Shown here piece by piece: positions 26,915 through 35,507 of a DNA stretch of 64,000 bases. Positions within the stretch are counted from its first letter, which is position 1. Every line of letters starts with the position of its first letter. The stretch lies in contig NZ_CP048751.1 in NCBI RefSeq assembly GCF_011064825.1, positions 62,001 through 126,000 on the forward strand. The letters are read 5' to 3'. Below the pieces are notes generated by a model, which saw only the letters and a list, made by a program, of their open reading frames with translations, had not been told where the DNA came from and did no database searches. A program made the translations under genes and the position numbers. This stretch comes from Brevundimonas mediterranea. GTDB lineage: Bacteria; Pseudomonadota; Alphaproteobacteria; Caulobacterales; Caulobacteraceae.

Positions 26915-27175
26915 TCATCGGAGGATCATGGTCGTTTGGCCGACGATAACCTTGACCGATATCAAGATGCTCTGAAGCCCCCTCCATAGGCTCGCAGAAT
27001 ACCGGGCGAGCCGTTCGCGCCCCTCGATGACGAAGAAGCGCCAGGGCTGCTGGTTCATGCCGCTGGGCGCCCAGACGGCGTCCTCGACCACCCCCTGGAT
27101 GAGATCGCAACCGAGAGGGACGTGGCGGTAAAGACGGACCGCCCGGCGGCCTCGAATGGCGTCACGCGCGTCCAT
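26915..27175 (-). pseudogene. Truncated nitroreductase
   Basis: The first 60 or so residues are clearly nitroreductase family (DAIRGRRAVRLYRHVPL and EDAVWAPSGMNQQPWRFFVI, the FMN-binding N-terminus). The protein then changes after ERLARYSASLWRG and stops at residue 86, against about 180-220 for the family. The final codons run through the FixK box of the next gene, which suggests that a deletion removed the 3' two thirds and joined the stub to the neighbouring promoter. The start ATG at 27175 retains GGGAGG. It lies 23 bases after hsp20 and is probably co-transcribed, but it cannot form a complete enzyme. Confidence 0.8.
26952..26965. promoter_or_regulatory. FNR/FixK box upstream of the tail-anchored protein
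   Basis: TTGACCGATATCAA matches nine of ten consensus positions and lies 50 bases before the start at 26902. It overlaps the end of the truncated nitroreductase frame. Confidence 0.8.
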
Positions 27176-27198
27176 GACGCCCTCCCGGTCGCGACGGC

Positions 27199-27660
27199 CT
27201 AATGCGACGCCTGGATGGCGACGGTCCGTGTCGTCGCCTGGCCGTCCTTGGGCGCGGAAATCTTCAGCACGCCGTCCTTCATCACCGCAGTGATCTTGTC
27301 GGCGTCGACGCTGCGCGGCAGGACGATCGAGCGCGAGAAGGCGCCGTAGCTGCGCTCGGACAGGCGATAGTCCTTCTCCTCGACGGTCTTCTCCGCCTTC
27401 TTCTCGCCGCTGACGGTGAGCACCTCGTCCTCGACGGCGACCTTGACCTCCGCCTGGGTCAGGCCTGGAAGCTCGATGCTCAGCTCGAGGCCGTCCTTGG
27501 TCTCCGTAACGTCCATGCGCGGCGAGAGGGCGAGGTCGGAGCCGATGTTCCAGCCGGCGAAGCGGTCGAACAGTCGGTCGAATTCCCGCTGGATCGGCCC
27601 CAGGGGACCAGGAACGGCCGACCTGGCGGGAACGGAAGGCGATGTCGGGTGGGAGGCCAT
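27199..27660 (-). CDS. Hsp20/alpha-crystallin small heat-shock protein
   Basis: A 153-residue holdase chaperone. The N-terminal arm contains GPIQREFDRLFDRFAGWN. The alpha-crystallin domain runs from about residue 46 (SPRMDVTETKDGLELSIELP) through VEDEVLTVSGEKKAE and the conserved A-x-x-x-x-G-V-L motif (VMKDGVLKI). It binds unfolding proteins in the cytoplasm. The ATG at 27660 follows AAGGAG; a longer frame to 27735 would swallow the promoter box. A FixK box lies 62 bases upstream, placing it in the low-oxygen set as in other hypoxic regulons. Confidence 0.94.
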   Translation of the reverse strand: MASHPTSPSVPARSAVPGPLGPIQREFDRLFDRFAGWNIGSDLALSPRMDVTETKDGLELSIELPGLTQAEVKVAVEDEVLTVSGEKKAEKTVEEKDYRLSERSYGAFSRSIVLPRSVDADKITAVMKDGVLKISAPKDGQATTRTVAIQASH

Positions 27661-27721
27661 GAGAAAATCTCCTTGAATGGCTTGAACGCCACGACAATTC
27701 CCGATGCGCCGCCGACGCGTC

Positions 27722-27735
27722 TTGATCAGGGTCAA
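27722..27735. promoter_or_regulatory. FNR/FixK box of hsp20
   Basis: TTGATCAGGGTCAA matches nine of ten consensus positions. It sits between the stop of the upstream attachment-type gene and hsp20, 62 bases before the hsp20 start. Confidence 0.8.
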
Positions 27736-27736
27736 A

Positions 27737-28216
27737 TCAGCTCGAATATCCCGTCAGCGGCCCCAGCAGCCGCCCCCGGCCGAGACGCTCGAACCAGGTG
27801 TCGAGCGCATGGTCCGGTTCCCGGGTCAGGTCCTTGCCGATCGTGCGCGCCACAAGCGCGACCCGGCCGTCGCGGAACCGGCGTCGCAGCGGCCCGATCA
27901 GTTGCGGAGGCGCAGCCAGGACCACGCCCTGAAGCCCGCGCCGTCGCACCAGTTCCACGGCGCGGCTCGCGACAGTGGCGACGAAGGCCTCCTTGGCGGG
28001 GCGCAGATAATCCTCCCGTCCGACGGCGTGCCGCAGCCGCCCCACGCTGTTGAAGGTTCGGGCCGGCGGGCTGGCGCGGAGTTCGCGGCGCAGACGACGG
28101 AGCGAGGCCGCATTGTCGATGGCCTCCAGGGTGACGAAGGCGCCGGTCTCGACGTCCCGTTCCACGAACCGGGCGCGCCCGCCGTCGGCCAGCACGAAGA
28201 GCAGTCCCTTGCGCAT
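27737..28216 (-). CDS. Host-attachment-type protein (PF10116-like)
   Basis: A 159-residue protein beginning MRKGLLFVLADGGRARFVER. This is the pattern of the family named for an Agrobacterium protein required for attachment to host cells and structurally related to archaeal release-factor-like folds. A basic central region (RRLRRELRASPPARTF) and AKEAFVATVASRAVELVRRR follow. The actual biochemical role is unknown, and the name should not be taken as evidence of host contact. The ATG at 28216 follows GAGGT and lies seven bases after the DUF2267 gene, so the two form an operon under the box at 28711. Confidence 0.78.
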   Translation of the reverse strand: MRKGLLFVLADGGRARFVERDVETGAFVTLEAIDNAASLRRLRRELRASPPARTFNSVGRLRHAVGREDYLRPAKEAFVATVASRAVELVRRRGLQGVVLAAPPQLIGPLRRRFRDGRVALVARTIGKDLTREPDHALDTWFERLGRGRLLGPLTGYSS

Positions 28217-28223
28217 GACGACC

Positions 28224-28661
28224 TCACCTCCCCCCGGCTTCGACCGGCCATAGCGTGCGTAGCGCACCCGGCGAATGTCGAATGATCTTGTCGACCTCGC
28301 CCGGATCGAGCCGCTTGGCGGCGACCGCCAACACGGCCTGCGCGGCCGCAATCGTCTCGCGCGGAAACCCGGGCGGCAGCCGGCCTTCGACGTCGTCGAG
28401 GAAGGTCTTGAGGTCCCGCGAGCCGCCGGCCTCCTCAGGACGCCAGCCTTCCAGGACGAAACCTCGCATCAGCATCGGCAGCTGCGCCGACAGGCCAAGA
28501 ACCAACGCCAGCGGCAGCCGGTCGCGCAACCCCTGCAGCACGGCGCGCGTGGCCCCGTAGGCCTCGACCCGACTGCACGGCGGCAACCGCGTCTCGACGG
28601 CGCGCAGCCATTCATTCGTCTCCTGGACCGTCGTGTCGAAGACGGGAAGCCCGGTGCTCAT
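28224..28661 (-). CDS. DUF2267 protein
   Basis: A 145-residue soluble protein with two DUF2267-type helical units: ETNEWLRAVETRLP with YGATRAVLQGLRDRLPLALV, then LKTFLDDVEGRLPPGF with AAQAVLAVAAKRLDPGEVDKI. The GLSAQLPMLMRGFVLEGW segment between them is typical of the family. Function is unknown, but the family recurs in low-oxygen stress clusters with universal stress proteins. The ATG at 28661 follows AGGAGG. A FixK box lies 50 bases upstream. Confidence 0.82.
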   Translation of the reverse strand: MSTGLPVFDTTVQETNEWLRAVETRLPPCSRVEAYGATRAVLQGLRDRLPLALVLGLSAQLPMLMRGFVLEGWRPEEAGGSRDLKTFLDDVEGRLPPGFPRETIAAAQAVLAVAAKRLDPGEVDKIIRHSPGALRTLWPVEAGGR

Positions 28662-28710
28662 GACGTCCTCCTCCTTTCGTCGCAGCATCGACGCCTGCCG
28701 GACGGCCGCC

Positions 28711-28724
28711 TTGATCTCGGTCAA
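28711..28724. promoter_or_regulatory. FNR/FixK box of the DUF2267 operon
   Basis: TTGATCTCGGTCAA matches nine of ten consensus positions and ends 50 bases before the DUF2267 start. Confidence 0.8.
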
Positions 28725-28734
28725 GCGCCGTCGG

Positions 28735-30303
28735 TCACAGCAGACGACCAAGCCGTTGCAACAGCGCCGTCCGCGCGCCGTCGTCCGGCTGCGCCTGCAA
28801 AACCTCGTTCAGGCGCACCAGGAAGTCGGCCCGATCATTGTGCCAATCGAGCCGCGCCGCCTGTCCCGGCGCCAGGCGCGGCCGCCCCCCGACCAGGCGC
28901 TCGGCCGAGGTCTTCGTCAGGACGAAGGCGTCGTCCATGGCCGGGACGGCCGTTCTCCATCCTCCGTCGGCCAGCCTTGCGCGCAGGGCCTCCAGCGCTA
29001 CGGGTTCGCCGTGGTCGAGCAGGACGCTTCCTCCCACCTGTCCGCGCGCCTTCAGCCAGTTCACGAGATCCGTCGCGTCGGCGTGGCCGGAATAGGCGTC
29101 AAGGGTGCGAATCCGCGCCCCGACCCGGATGTCCTCGCCCTGGATGCGGAGGATCGGCCGGCCCTCCAGCAGCAGGCGGCCAAGCGTTCCCGCCGCCTGG
29201 AAGCCGGTGATCAGCACCGTCGTCTCCCGTCGCCACAGCAGCCGCTTCAGATGGCGACGGATCCGGCCGGCGTCGCACATTCCGCTGCCGGCCAGGATCA
29301 CGTGCCAGCCCCGTATGCGCTCCAGGCCGTCGCTCTCCTGCGGCCGCTGCAGATGATGCAGGCGCGTCGCATGACGCAACGTCTCGAACGGATTGGAGCC
29401 GGCGTCCGGATTCCAGCCCCGCCGCAGGAAGACGTCGGTCGCCTCAATGGCCAGCGGCGAGTCCAGGTAGATTTCCCCGGCGAGCGCGGGGTCGGCGTCC
29501 ATGACGGCGAGGAGGTCGAGGATCAGCTCCTGCGCCCGTCCGACCGCGAAGGTCGGCATCAGCAGCGGCCCGCCGGCCGCCTGGGCCGCCCGCAACTCCT
29601 CGGCCAGCCCTGCGCGGCGTCCCTCCAGGTCGAGATCCTCGCGGTCACGGTCGCCATAGGTGCTCTCCAGGATCACATGGTCCACGTCGCGGGGGCCGTC
29701 GGGTGCGGGCAGGAAGGGCTGGCGCCCCGAGCCCAGGTCGCCTGAGAACAGCAGGCGGACGGTCTCCCCGCCTGCCGCGATCGCCAGTTCGATCGACGCC
29801 GCGCCGAGCAGATGCCCGGCCGGCCACCAGGTCGCCTCCATGCCCGGCCCCGCCGCGAACCGTTCGCCGAACTTCACCGTCTGGAACAGGCGCAGCGCGG
29901 GATCCACGTCGACGGTCGAATAGATCGGCTCGACCGGCTTTTCGCCGCGACGCAGCTTGCGTCGGTTCAGATGCTCCACCTCGCCTTCCTGGATCTCGGC
30001 GGAGTCGGCCAGCATCACCTCGCACAGATCGCGCGTCGCGCGGGTGGCGTAGATCGGCCCGCGATAGCCGGCCCGAACCAGCTTGGGCAGCAGGCCGGAA
30101 TGGTCGATGTGGGCATGGGTCAGAAAGACGCCGTCGATCGAAGCCGGGTCAAAGGGAAAGGCTTCGTAGTTCAACGTCTTCAGCGTCTTCGGCCCCTGGA
30201 ACATGCCGCAATCCACCAGGAACCGGCCATGGTCGGTGTCCAGCCGCATGCAGGAGCCGGTCACGCACTCCGCCGCGCCGTGGAAAGTCAGGGTGAGGCT
30301 CAC
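28735..30303 (-). CDS. MBL-fold/beta-CASP metallo-hydrolase with RNA-specificity domain
   Basis: A 522-residue protein: metallo-beta-lactamase core with THAHIDHSG (zinc ligands at residues 63-68), GHLLGAASIEL and SGDLGSG, a beta-CASP domain (PTFAVGRAQELILDL, VILAGSGMCDAGRI) and the C-terminal motif SGHAD. This is the architecture of bacterial homologues of eukaryotic CPSF73, which are predicted RNases. It follows the universal stress protein gene by 24 bases and is probably expressed from the same FixK-controlled promoter, suggesting RNA turnover during oxygen limitation. RNA cleavage is family inference. Confidence 0.9.
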   Translation of the reverse strand: MSLTLTFHGAAECVTGSCMRLDTDHGRFLVDCGMFQGPKTLKTLNYEAFPFDPASIDGVFLTHAHIDHSGLLPKLVRAGYRGPIYATRATRDLCEVMLADSAEIQEGEVEHLNRRKLRRGEKPVEPIYSTVDVDPALRLFQTVKFGERFAAGPGMEATWWPAGHLLGAASIELAIAAGGETVRLLFSGDLGSGRQPFLPAPDGPRDVDHVILESTYGDRDREDLDLEGRRAGLAEELRAAQAAGGPLLMPTFAVGRAQELILDLLAVMDADPALAGEIYLDSPLAIEATDVFLRRGWNPDAGSNPFETLRHATRLHHLQRPQESDGLERIRGWHVILAGSGMCDAGRIRRHLKRLLWRRETTVLITGFQAAGTLGRLLLEGRPILRIQGEDIRVGARIRTLDAYSGHADATDLVNWLKARGQVGGSVLLDHGEPVALEALRARLADGGWRTAVPAMDDAFVLTKTSAERLVGGRPRLAPGQAARLDWHNDRADFLVRLNEVLQAQPDDGARTALLQRLGRLL

Positions 30304-30327
30304 GCGCAGGATCTTTCCATCACGGCG

Positions 30328-31182
30328 TCAGTGCGCCAGGACCAGGCTCGGCCCGTCCGCGTCCTTCAGGAAGGCCCGCGTGGCGCCGCCGAACATAGTC
30401 TCGCGCAGCCGCGAATGACCGTAGGCGCCCGCGACCAGCAGGCCCGAACGGCGGGAGCGCGCGGCGCCGACCAGGGCCGGCCCCTCCTCACCCTCCACCA
30501 GAACCGCGACCCCTTCGCCGACGCCATGGGCCTTCAGATAGGCGTTGAGCCGATCGACATCCGGGTCAGCTGTGGACCTGTCGAGGCCGGACACGCACTG
30601 CAGGATATGAATCTCCGACGCCATGGCCAGAAGCGGCAGGGCGGCGCGGACGGCCCGCCCCGCCTGCGGGCTGCCGTCCCAGGCGATGGCGGCCGGGCCG
30701 TCCAGCCTGGCTGGATCGCCACGGCCGACCAGGACCGGCGCGCGCAGGTCGAGCAGGATCTGGGCGAGTGCGTCGCGCCCCGCGCCGGCCGCATAGGCCT
30801 GTCCCATGACGACCAGGTCGCACAGGGCCAGGATGCGCGTCAGCGCCAGGGCCGGCCGCAGCCCGCGCTCCAGCACCGCCATCCGGGGGGCGCCGTCGCC
30901 GGCGCCGAAGACCACGTCATGGGCGGCTGCGGCACGGGCGGCCGTCGCCTCGATGCGGCGCTGCAGTTCGAGCTGCGCCCGGGCCAATTCGTCGATCGCC
31001 TCCTGCGACAAGGTGGAACCGAGGGTCAATCCCAGCGTCACCATGTCCACGGCCATGTCCGGATAGACCGGCAGAACCTCCACACTCCCCTCGTGCTGGG
31101 CAGCCAGGGCCGCCGCGAAGGCCAAGGTCTCGCCGTCGCCAGCGCCCCCGTCCGTGATCGCCACCAAGCGCTTCAGGCTCAT
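30328..31182 (-). CDS. Universal stress protein, tandem Usp domains
   Basis: A 284-residue protein with two UspA-fold halves. The second ends in VAGAYGHSRLRETMFGG, close to the ATP-binding G-x2-G-x9-G pattern; the first half is degenerate. Tandem Usp proteins are induced by oxygen limitation in several bacteria. I chose the ATG at 31182 after AGGGAGAAG over one at 31209. A FixK box ends 54 bases upstream and is paired with a second box serving the divergent Usp gene. Confidence 0.92.
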   Translation of the reverse strand: MSLKRLVAITDGGAGDGETLAFAAALAAQHEGSVEVLPVYPDMAVDMVTLGLTLGSTLSQEAIDELARAQLELQRRIEATAARAAAAHDVVFGAGDGAPRMAVLERGLRPALALTRILALCDLVVMGQAYAAGAGRDALAQILLDLRAPVLVGRGDPARLDGPAAIAWDGSPQAGRAVRAALPLLAMASEIHILQCVSGLDRSTADPDVDRLNAYLKAHGVGEGVAVLVEGEEGPALVGAARSRRSGLLVAGAYGHSRLRETMFGGATRAFLKDADGPSLVLAH

Positions 31183-31235
31183 GTTCCGCTTCTCCCTGAT
31201 GACCGACACCCTGGGCGCGCCCTCCGGCCTCCACC

Positions 31236-31249
31236 TTGATCAATGTCAA
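31236..31249. promoter_or_regulatory. FNR/FixK box of the leftward Usp gene
   Basis: TTGATCAATGTCAA matches nine of ten positions and lies 54 bases before the start at 31182. Confidence 0.85.
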
Positions 31250-31257
31250 TCGGCCGC

Positions 31258-31271
31258 TTGACCCTGATCAA
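31258..31271. promoter_or_regulatory. FNR/FixK box of the rightward Usp gene
   Basis: TTGACCCTGATCAA matches nine of ten positions and ends 46 bases before the start at 31318. Its centre is 22 bases from the previous box, about two helical turns, so both dimers would lie on the same DNA face. Confidence 0.85.
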
Positions 31272-31317
31272 GGCCCCCTCCCCGCAAGGCGTCATCCTCC
31301 TGTCCAAGGAGAACGCC

Positions 31318-32142
31318 ATGACCTACGCCAGCCTGATCGTCGCCGTGGAGTCCGGAGAGGCGGGCGACGCCGCCGTCCGCCAGGCCGTTGAACTTGCCGC
31401 GCGGTTCTCGGCCGCTCTGACCGGCGTGTGCACCGTGGCCGTTCCGCCGCTGATCGGCGACGACCCCTTCACCGGCGGCGCCGCGCTCACGGTCTTGCTC
31501 AGCGACTACGAGGCGACCGCCGAGGCGGAGCTCCTGACGGCCGAAAGACGGTTTCGCGCCTTGGCCGAGGGTCTCGCCGTCGATTGGCGCGGCCGGATCG
31601 GATGGCCCGCCTACGTTCTGATCGAGCACGCCCGCCTCGCGGACCTGATCGTCATGCCGGGCCGCATCCCCAGGCCGCCCTATGGCCGGTCGAACCCCGT
31701 CGATATCGTCATGAGCGCCGGACGCCCGGTCCTGATCGTCCCTTCCAGTGCGGGCCCGGCGCTCGGCCGGCCGGCCCTGGTGGCCTGGAAGGACACGCGG
31801 GAGTCCCGGCGGGCGGTCGCCGGCGCCGTTCCCCTGCTCAAGCAGGCGTCGGCCGTTCGTCTGGCCCAGGTCTGCGCCGGGGAGGATCGCGGCGACGCCC
31901 AGGCCGCGCTCGTCGAGGTCGCGACCTTTCTCGCGCGTCACGGGATCGAGGTCGATATCGAGATCCTGTCCGCCGAAGACGCTGCGGCAGGGAACCGGTT
32001 GCTGGACCACGCCAGGGAGACAGGTTGCGGCCTTCTGGTCGCCGGCGCCTACGGTCATTCCCGTTTGAGGGAGTGGGTTCTCGGAGGCGTGACCCGATCG
32101 CTTCTGGATCGGAGCGACCTGTGCCTGCTCCTCGCGCACTAG
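31318..32142 (+). CDS. Universal stress protein, tandem Usp domains
   Basis: A 274-residue tandem Usp protein: first half MTYASLIVAVESGEAGDAAV, second half starting near GRPALVAWKDTRESRRAVAG and ending VAGAYGHSRLREWVLGGVTRS. The first half contains PGRIPRPPYGRSNPVDIVMS in place of the ATP-binding loop. The ATG at 31318 has AAGGAG upstream. The P-type ATPase begins 14 bases after the stop, so stress protein and ion pump are likely one transcript under the FixK box at 31258. Confidence 0.92.
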   Translation: MTYASLIVAVESGEAGDAAVRQAVELAARFSAALTGVCTVAVPPLIGDDPFTGGAALTVLLSDYEATAEAELLTAERRFRALAEGLAVDWRGRIGWPAYVLIEHARLADLIVMPGRIPRPPYGRSNPVDIVMSAGRPVLIVPSSAGPALGRPALVAWKDTRESRRAVAGAVPLLKQASAVRLAQVCAGEDRGDAQAALVEVATFLARHGIEVDIEILSAEDAAAGNRLLDHARETGCGLLVAGAYGHSRLREWVLGGVTRSLLDRSDLCLLLAH

Positions 32143-32156
32143 GCTCGCCAGGACGC

Positions 32157-34697
32157 ATGCCGCCAGACTTCGCCGACGCCTGGGACGTCGCGGCGTCCCC
32201 GCGAGACAGGCGCGGCCTCGAGGAGGCCGAAGCGCGCCGCCGTCTCGAGAGCGGCGGGCCGAACAGCCTTCAGCAACCTGAAAACCGAACGATACGGGCC
32301 AGCGTCTACGACGCGGCGCGCGAGCCGATGCTGCTTCTCGTGGCCGCGGCGGCGCTTCTCTATCTGGTGATCGGCGATCATGGCGAGGGCCTCTTCCTGA
32401 TCGGCGGCGTGGTGGTGACCCTCGCCTTGGTTGTCGTGCAGGACCTTCGCGGCGAGCGCGCCCTGGCGGCGCTGCGGACCCTCGCCCAGCCGTCCGCGCG
32501 CGTCATCCGGGACGGTCGCGAACGCCGCATTCCGACCCAGGATCTCGTGCCCGGCGACCTCGTCCTCGTCGGAGAGGGTGAAAGACTCCCGGCAGATTGC
32601 CGCCTCCTCGGGGGCGACATGCTGGGCGTGGACGAATCCGCCCTGACGGGGGAATCCGCCACAGTGCTGAAGACGCCCGGCGGCGCGGGCGACGATGCGC
32701 GCCTGTTCGCGGGAACCCTGATCGTGCGAGGGCACGCGGTCGCCGAAGTGGTCCTGACCGGAGCTCGCACGGCGCTGGGGCGGATCGGCGGCGCCTTGGC
32801 CGAGATGGACGACGAGCCCACGCCCCTGCAACGGTCGTCCGGGCGGCTCGTGCGTCTTCTGGGCCTGGCCGCCCTGGTCTTCTGCGCCCTGATCACTGCG
32901 GCCTACGGCCTGACGCGCGGCGACTGGATGGAGGCGATCCTGGCGGGGATGACCTTCGCCATCGCGCTGATCCCCGAGGAATTCCCGATGATCCTCACCG
33001 TCTTCATGGCCCTCGGCGCCTGGAGGCTGGCGCGCCACAATGTCCTCGTGCGCCGCGCCGCCGCCGTTGAGGCGCTCGGCGGCGTCACCCTGCTGTGCGT
33101 CGACAAGACCGGAACCCTGACCGAGAACCGCATGGAGCTGGTCCGGCTGACGGTCGACGGCGTCGACCATGCGATCGCCGACGGCCTGCCCGCCTCCGGC
33201 GCCGCCGTGCTGAGAACCGCCGCCCTGGCCTCGGCGCGCCGGTCGATCGACCCCATGGATCGGGCGGTGCTGCGCCTCAGTGCGGCGCCGGAGTCCGACC
33301 CGGTCAGGAGTTGGCCGCTGCGTCCGGAGAAGCCTGTGGTCGTGCAGCTCTGGTCCCGACCGGAGGGCGCGTTCGCGGCCGCCAAGGGCGCGCCGGAAGC
33401 CGTGTTCCGGCTGTGCCGCCTGACCCCGGACCAGGCCGCCGCGCAGCTTCGCGCGGTGGACCGCCTCGCCGGCGAGGGCCTGCGCGTGCTCGCCGTCGCC
33501 GCCTGCCGGACCTCGGAGTCTTTTCCTGACGATCCCTGGGAGGCCGTCTTCATCTACGAAGGCCTGCTGGGCTTTGTCGATCCGCTGCGCCCCGACGCGG
33601 CTGCAGCGCTGCGGGACGCGTGCGAAGCCGGGATCGCCGTCGCCATGATCACCGGCGACCATCCGGCCACGGCTCTGGCCATCGCCCGCGAGGCCGGTCT
33701 GGACGAGACGGCCGGCGTCATGACCGGCCAGGACGTCGCCGCCTTGTCGCAGGAGGCCCTTCCGAGCCGCGTCAGGGACGTTCGCATCTTCGCCCGGGTC
33801 ACACCCGACCAGAAGCTGCGGCTGGTCCAGGCCTTCAAGGCGGCGGGCGGCGTGGTCGCCATGACCGGAGACGGCGTCAACGACGCCCCCGCTCTGGAGG
33901 CGGCCCATATCGGCATCGCCATGGGACGGCGCGGCACGGATGTCGCGCGCGAGGCGGCGGACATCGTCCTGCTGGACGACCGGTTCGCCTCCATCATCGG
34001 CGGAGTGCGGCTCGGACGCCGCATCTTCGCGAACCTGCAAAGGGCCCTGACCTATGTCACGGCCATCCACGTCCCCATCGCCGGCCTCGCGCTCGCGCCG
34101 GTCCTTCTGGGCCTGCCGCCGCTGCTGTTTCCCCTCCATGTCGTTCTGCTCGAGCTTGCGGTCGATCCGATCTGCGCCCTGGTGTTCGAGGCCGAACCCT
34201 CCGAGCGGAACGCCATGCGCCGTCCCCCCCGTCCGGCGGGATCGCCGCTGTTCGGACCGAGGCAGGTGATCGCCGCCCTGGCCCAGGGCGCGGGCGTCCT
34301 CGTCCTGGTCCTCGGCCTGTATGTCTGGGGCCTGTCCTGGGCGACCGAGGCCGAGGCGCGGGGCGCCGCCTTCCTGGCCCTGATCGGGGGCAATCTGATG
34401 CTCGGCCTGGTCGATTCCGCCGCCTCAGCGCGCATCTTCGCGCGCCAGAGACGCGCCTACTGGGTCATCGTCCTGCTCATGTCGGGGGCGATGAGCCTCA
34501 TCTTCTCCGCGCCGCCCCTCGCCCGGATGTTCGCCCTCCAGCCGCCCGGCCCTGCGCTTCTGGCCGCCGCAGTCGCGGTCGCAGTCCTGGGCGGCGGGTG
34601 GGCCGTGCTGGCCCGTCTGGCCGGCGACTTCATGGGGAAGGACCGGAGTCCTGGGCACAGGGCGGCCGTCCCGGAGACCGCGCCGCTCAGTGGATGA
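32157..34697 (+). CDS. P-type cation-transporting ATPase (P2-like)
   Basis: An 846-residue ion pump without heavy-metal-binding domains. It has an N-terminal cation-ATPase region, actuator motif TGES (residues 164-167), phosphorylation site DKTGTLT (Asp316), hinge GDGVNDAP (571-578) and a C-terminal group of helices. The fourth membrane helix reads IALIPEEFPMILTVFMALGA: PEEFP replaces the PEGLP of calcium pumps, so the ion is uncertain. The ATG at 32157 is the first methionine after the Usp stop, with CAGGA upstream. Co-transcription with Usp genes under FixK control suggests ion homeostasis when the proton-motive force falls. Its 3' end overlaps the convergent Usp gene by 11 bases. Confidence 0.9.
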   Translation: MPPDFADAWDVAASPRDRRGLEEAEARRRLESGGPNSLQQPENRTIRASVYDAAREPMLLLVAAAALLYLVIGDHGEGLFLIGGVVVTLALVVVQDLRGERALAALRTLAQPSARVIRDGRERRIPTQDLVPGDLVLVGEGERLPADCRLLGGDMLGVDESALTGESATVLKTPGGAGDDARLFAGTLIVRGHAVAEVVLTGARTALGRIGGALAEMDDEPTPLQRSSGRLVRLLGLAALVFCALITAAYGLTRGDWMEAILAGMTFAIALIPEEFPMILTVFMALGAWRLARHNVLVRRAAAVEALGGVTLLCVDKTGTLTENRMELVRLTVDGVDHAIADGLPASGAAVLRTAALASARRSIDPMDRAVLRLSAAPESDPVRSWPLRPEKPVVVQLWSRPEGAFAAAKGAPEAVFRLCRLTPDQAAAQLRAVDRLAGEGLRVLAVAACRTSESFPDDPWEAVFIYEGLLGFVDPLRPDAAAALRDACEAGIAVAMITGDHPATALAIAREAGLDETAGVMTGQDVAALSQEALPSRVRDVRIFARVTPDQKLRLVQAFKAAGGVVAMTGDGVNDAPALEAAHIGIAMGRRGTDVAREAADIVLLDDRFASIIGGVRLGRRIFANLQRALTYVTAIHVPIAGLALAPVLLGLPPLLFPLHVVLLELAVDPICALVFEAEPSERNAMRRPPRPAGSPLFGPRQVIAALAQGAGVLVLVLGLYVWGLSWATEAEARGAAFLALIGGNLMLGLVDSAASARIFARQRRAYWVIVLLMSGAMSLIFSAPPLARMFALQPPGPALLAAAVAVAVLGGGWAVLARLAGDFMGKDRSPGHRAAVPETAPLSG

Positions 34698-35496
34698 GCA
34701 GGCAGGCGAGTCCGGTCTGCTGCAACAGCGCGTGGGTGACGCCGCCCAGGACGACTTCCCTCAGTCGGCCGCGACTATAGGCGCCCGCTACGATAAGATC
34801 GCTGTCGTCGTCTTCGGCGATCTGCAGCAAGCCTTCCGCCGCATCGGCGTCCGCTATGTCTGTATTCTGCCAGCCCTCCGCCGGCAATCCGTGCCCCTTG
34901 AGGAAGTCGACGGCGTCCGCCAGTTGGGGTGCGGTCGTCCCCTCCCCCAGCGCCGCCACCAGGATACGGTCGGCGCGCGACATCAGCGGCAGTCCGGCGG
35001 ATAGAGCGAGGCGCGCTTCGCGCGAGCGCTTGTAGCCGATCAGGACCCGTCTGAACCGCAGGGTCTCGGCGGACCTCGGCACGGCCAGCACCGGTCGGCC
35101 GGCCTGGAGGACCAGACGGCTCAGATCCGCCTGACCCAGATCGGTGTCCAGCGCACGGTGCTGGCGGGTCACGATCAGGTCGCAACGCGCCGCCTGGTCG
35201 AGCAGGAAGGCCGTCACATCGAGAACCCCGGCGCTGCGGAAGTCGAGCGCGAACCCGTCGGCCGCCTCGCACAGGGCCTGTTGGAGCGACTCGATCAGGT
35301 CGTACATCTCACGCTCTCGCGCCTGCGCCTGTGCGAGGGGAAAGGCTGCGGCGACGAAGGGATCGGGCAGCCGCCCAGGGGCGGCGGCGACGAGATCGCG
35401 CACCTGGTAGTCCCGGGCGAACTGCAGAAGCGGCGGCGCGAAGCGCAGCGGCGCGTCGCCGTCATCGAGGTGGAACATAACGCTGCGCAGGGTCAT
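34687..35496 (-). CDS. Universal stress protein, tandem Usp domains
   Basis: A 269-residue protein and the most divergent of the three. The C-terminal half has RRVLIGYKRSREARLALSAG and AGAYSRGRLREVVLGGVTHA, in which the second glycine of the ATP motif is serine; nucleotide binding may therefore be weaker. The N-terminal half lacks recognisable binding residues. The ATG at 35496 follows GAGGAG. It lies 11 bases after a 46-residue gene and is likely co-transcribed with it from the FixK box at 35701. Confidence 0.87.
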   Translation of the reverse strand: MTLRSVMFHLDDGDAPLRFAPPLLQFARDYQVRDLVAAAPGRLPDPFVAAAFPLAQAQAREREMYDLIESLQQALCEAADGFALDFRSAGVLDVTAFLLDQAARCDLIVTRQHRALDTDLGQADLSRLVLQAGRPVLAVPRSAETLRFRRVLIGYKRSREARLALSAGLPLMSRADRILVAALGEGTTAPQLADAVDFLKGHGLPAEGWQNTDIADADAAEGLLQIAEDDDSDLIVAGAYSRGRLREVVLGGVTHALLQQTGLACLLIH

Positions 35497-35507
35497 AGCC
35501 GTACTCC

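Noticed and set aside
32139..34139. Long minus-strand frame opposite the P-type ATPase
   Set aside because: No recognisable domain or plausible start; the ATPase motifs on the plus strand are complete.
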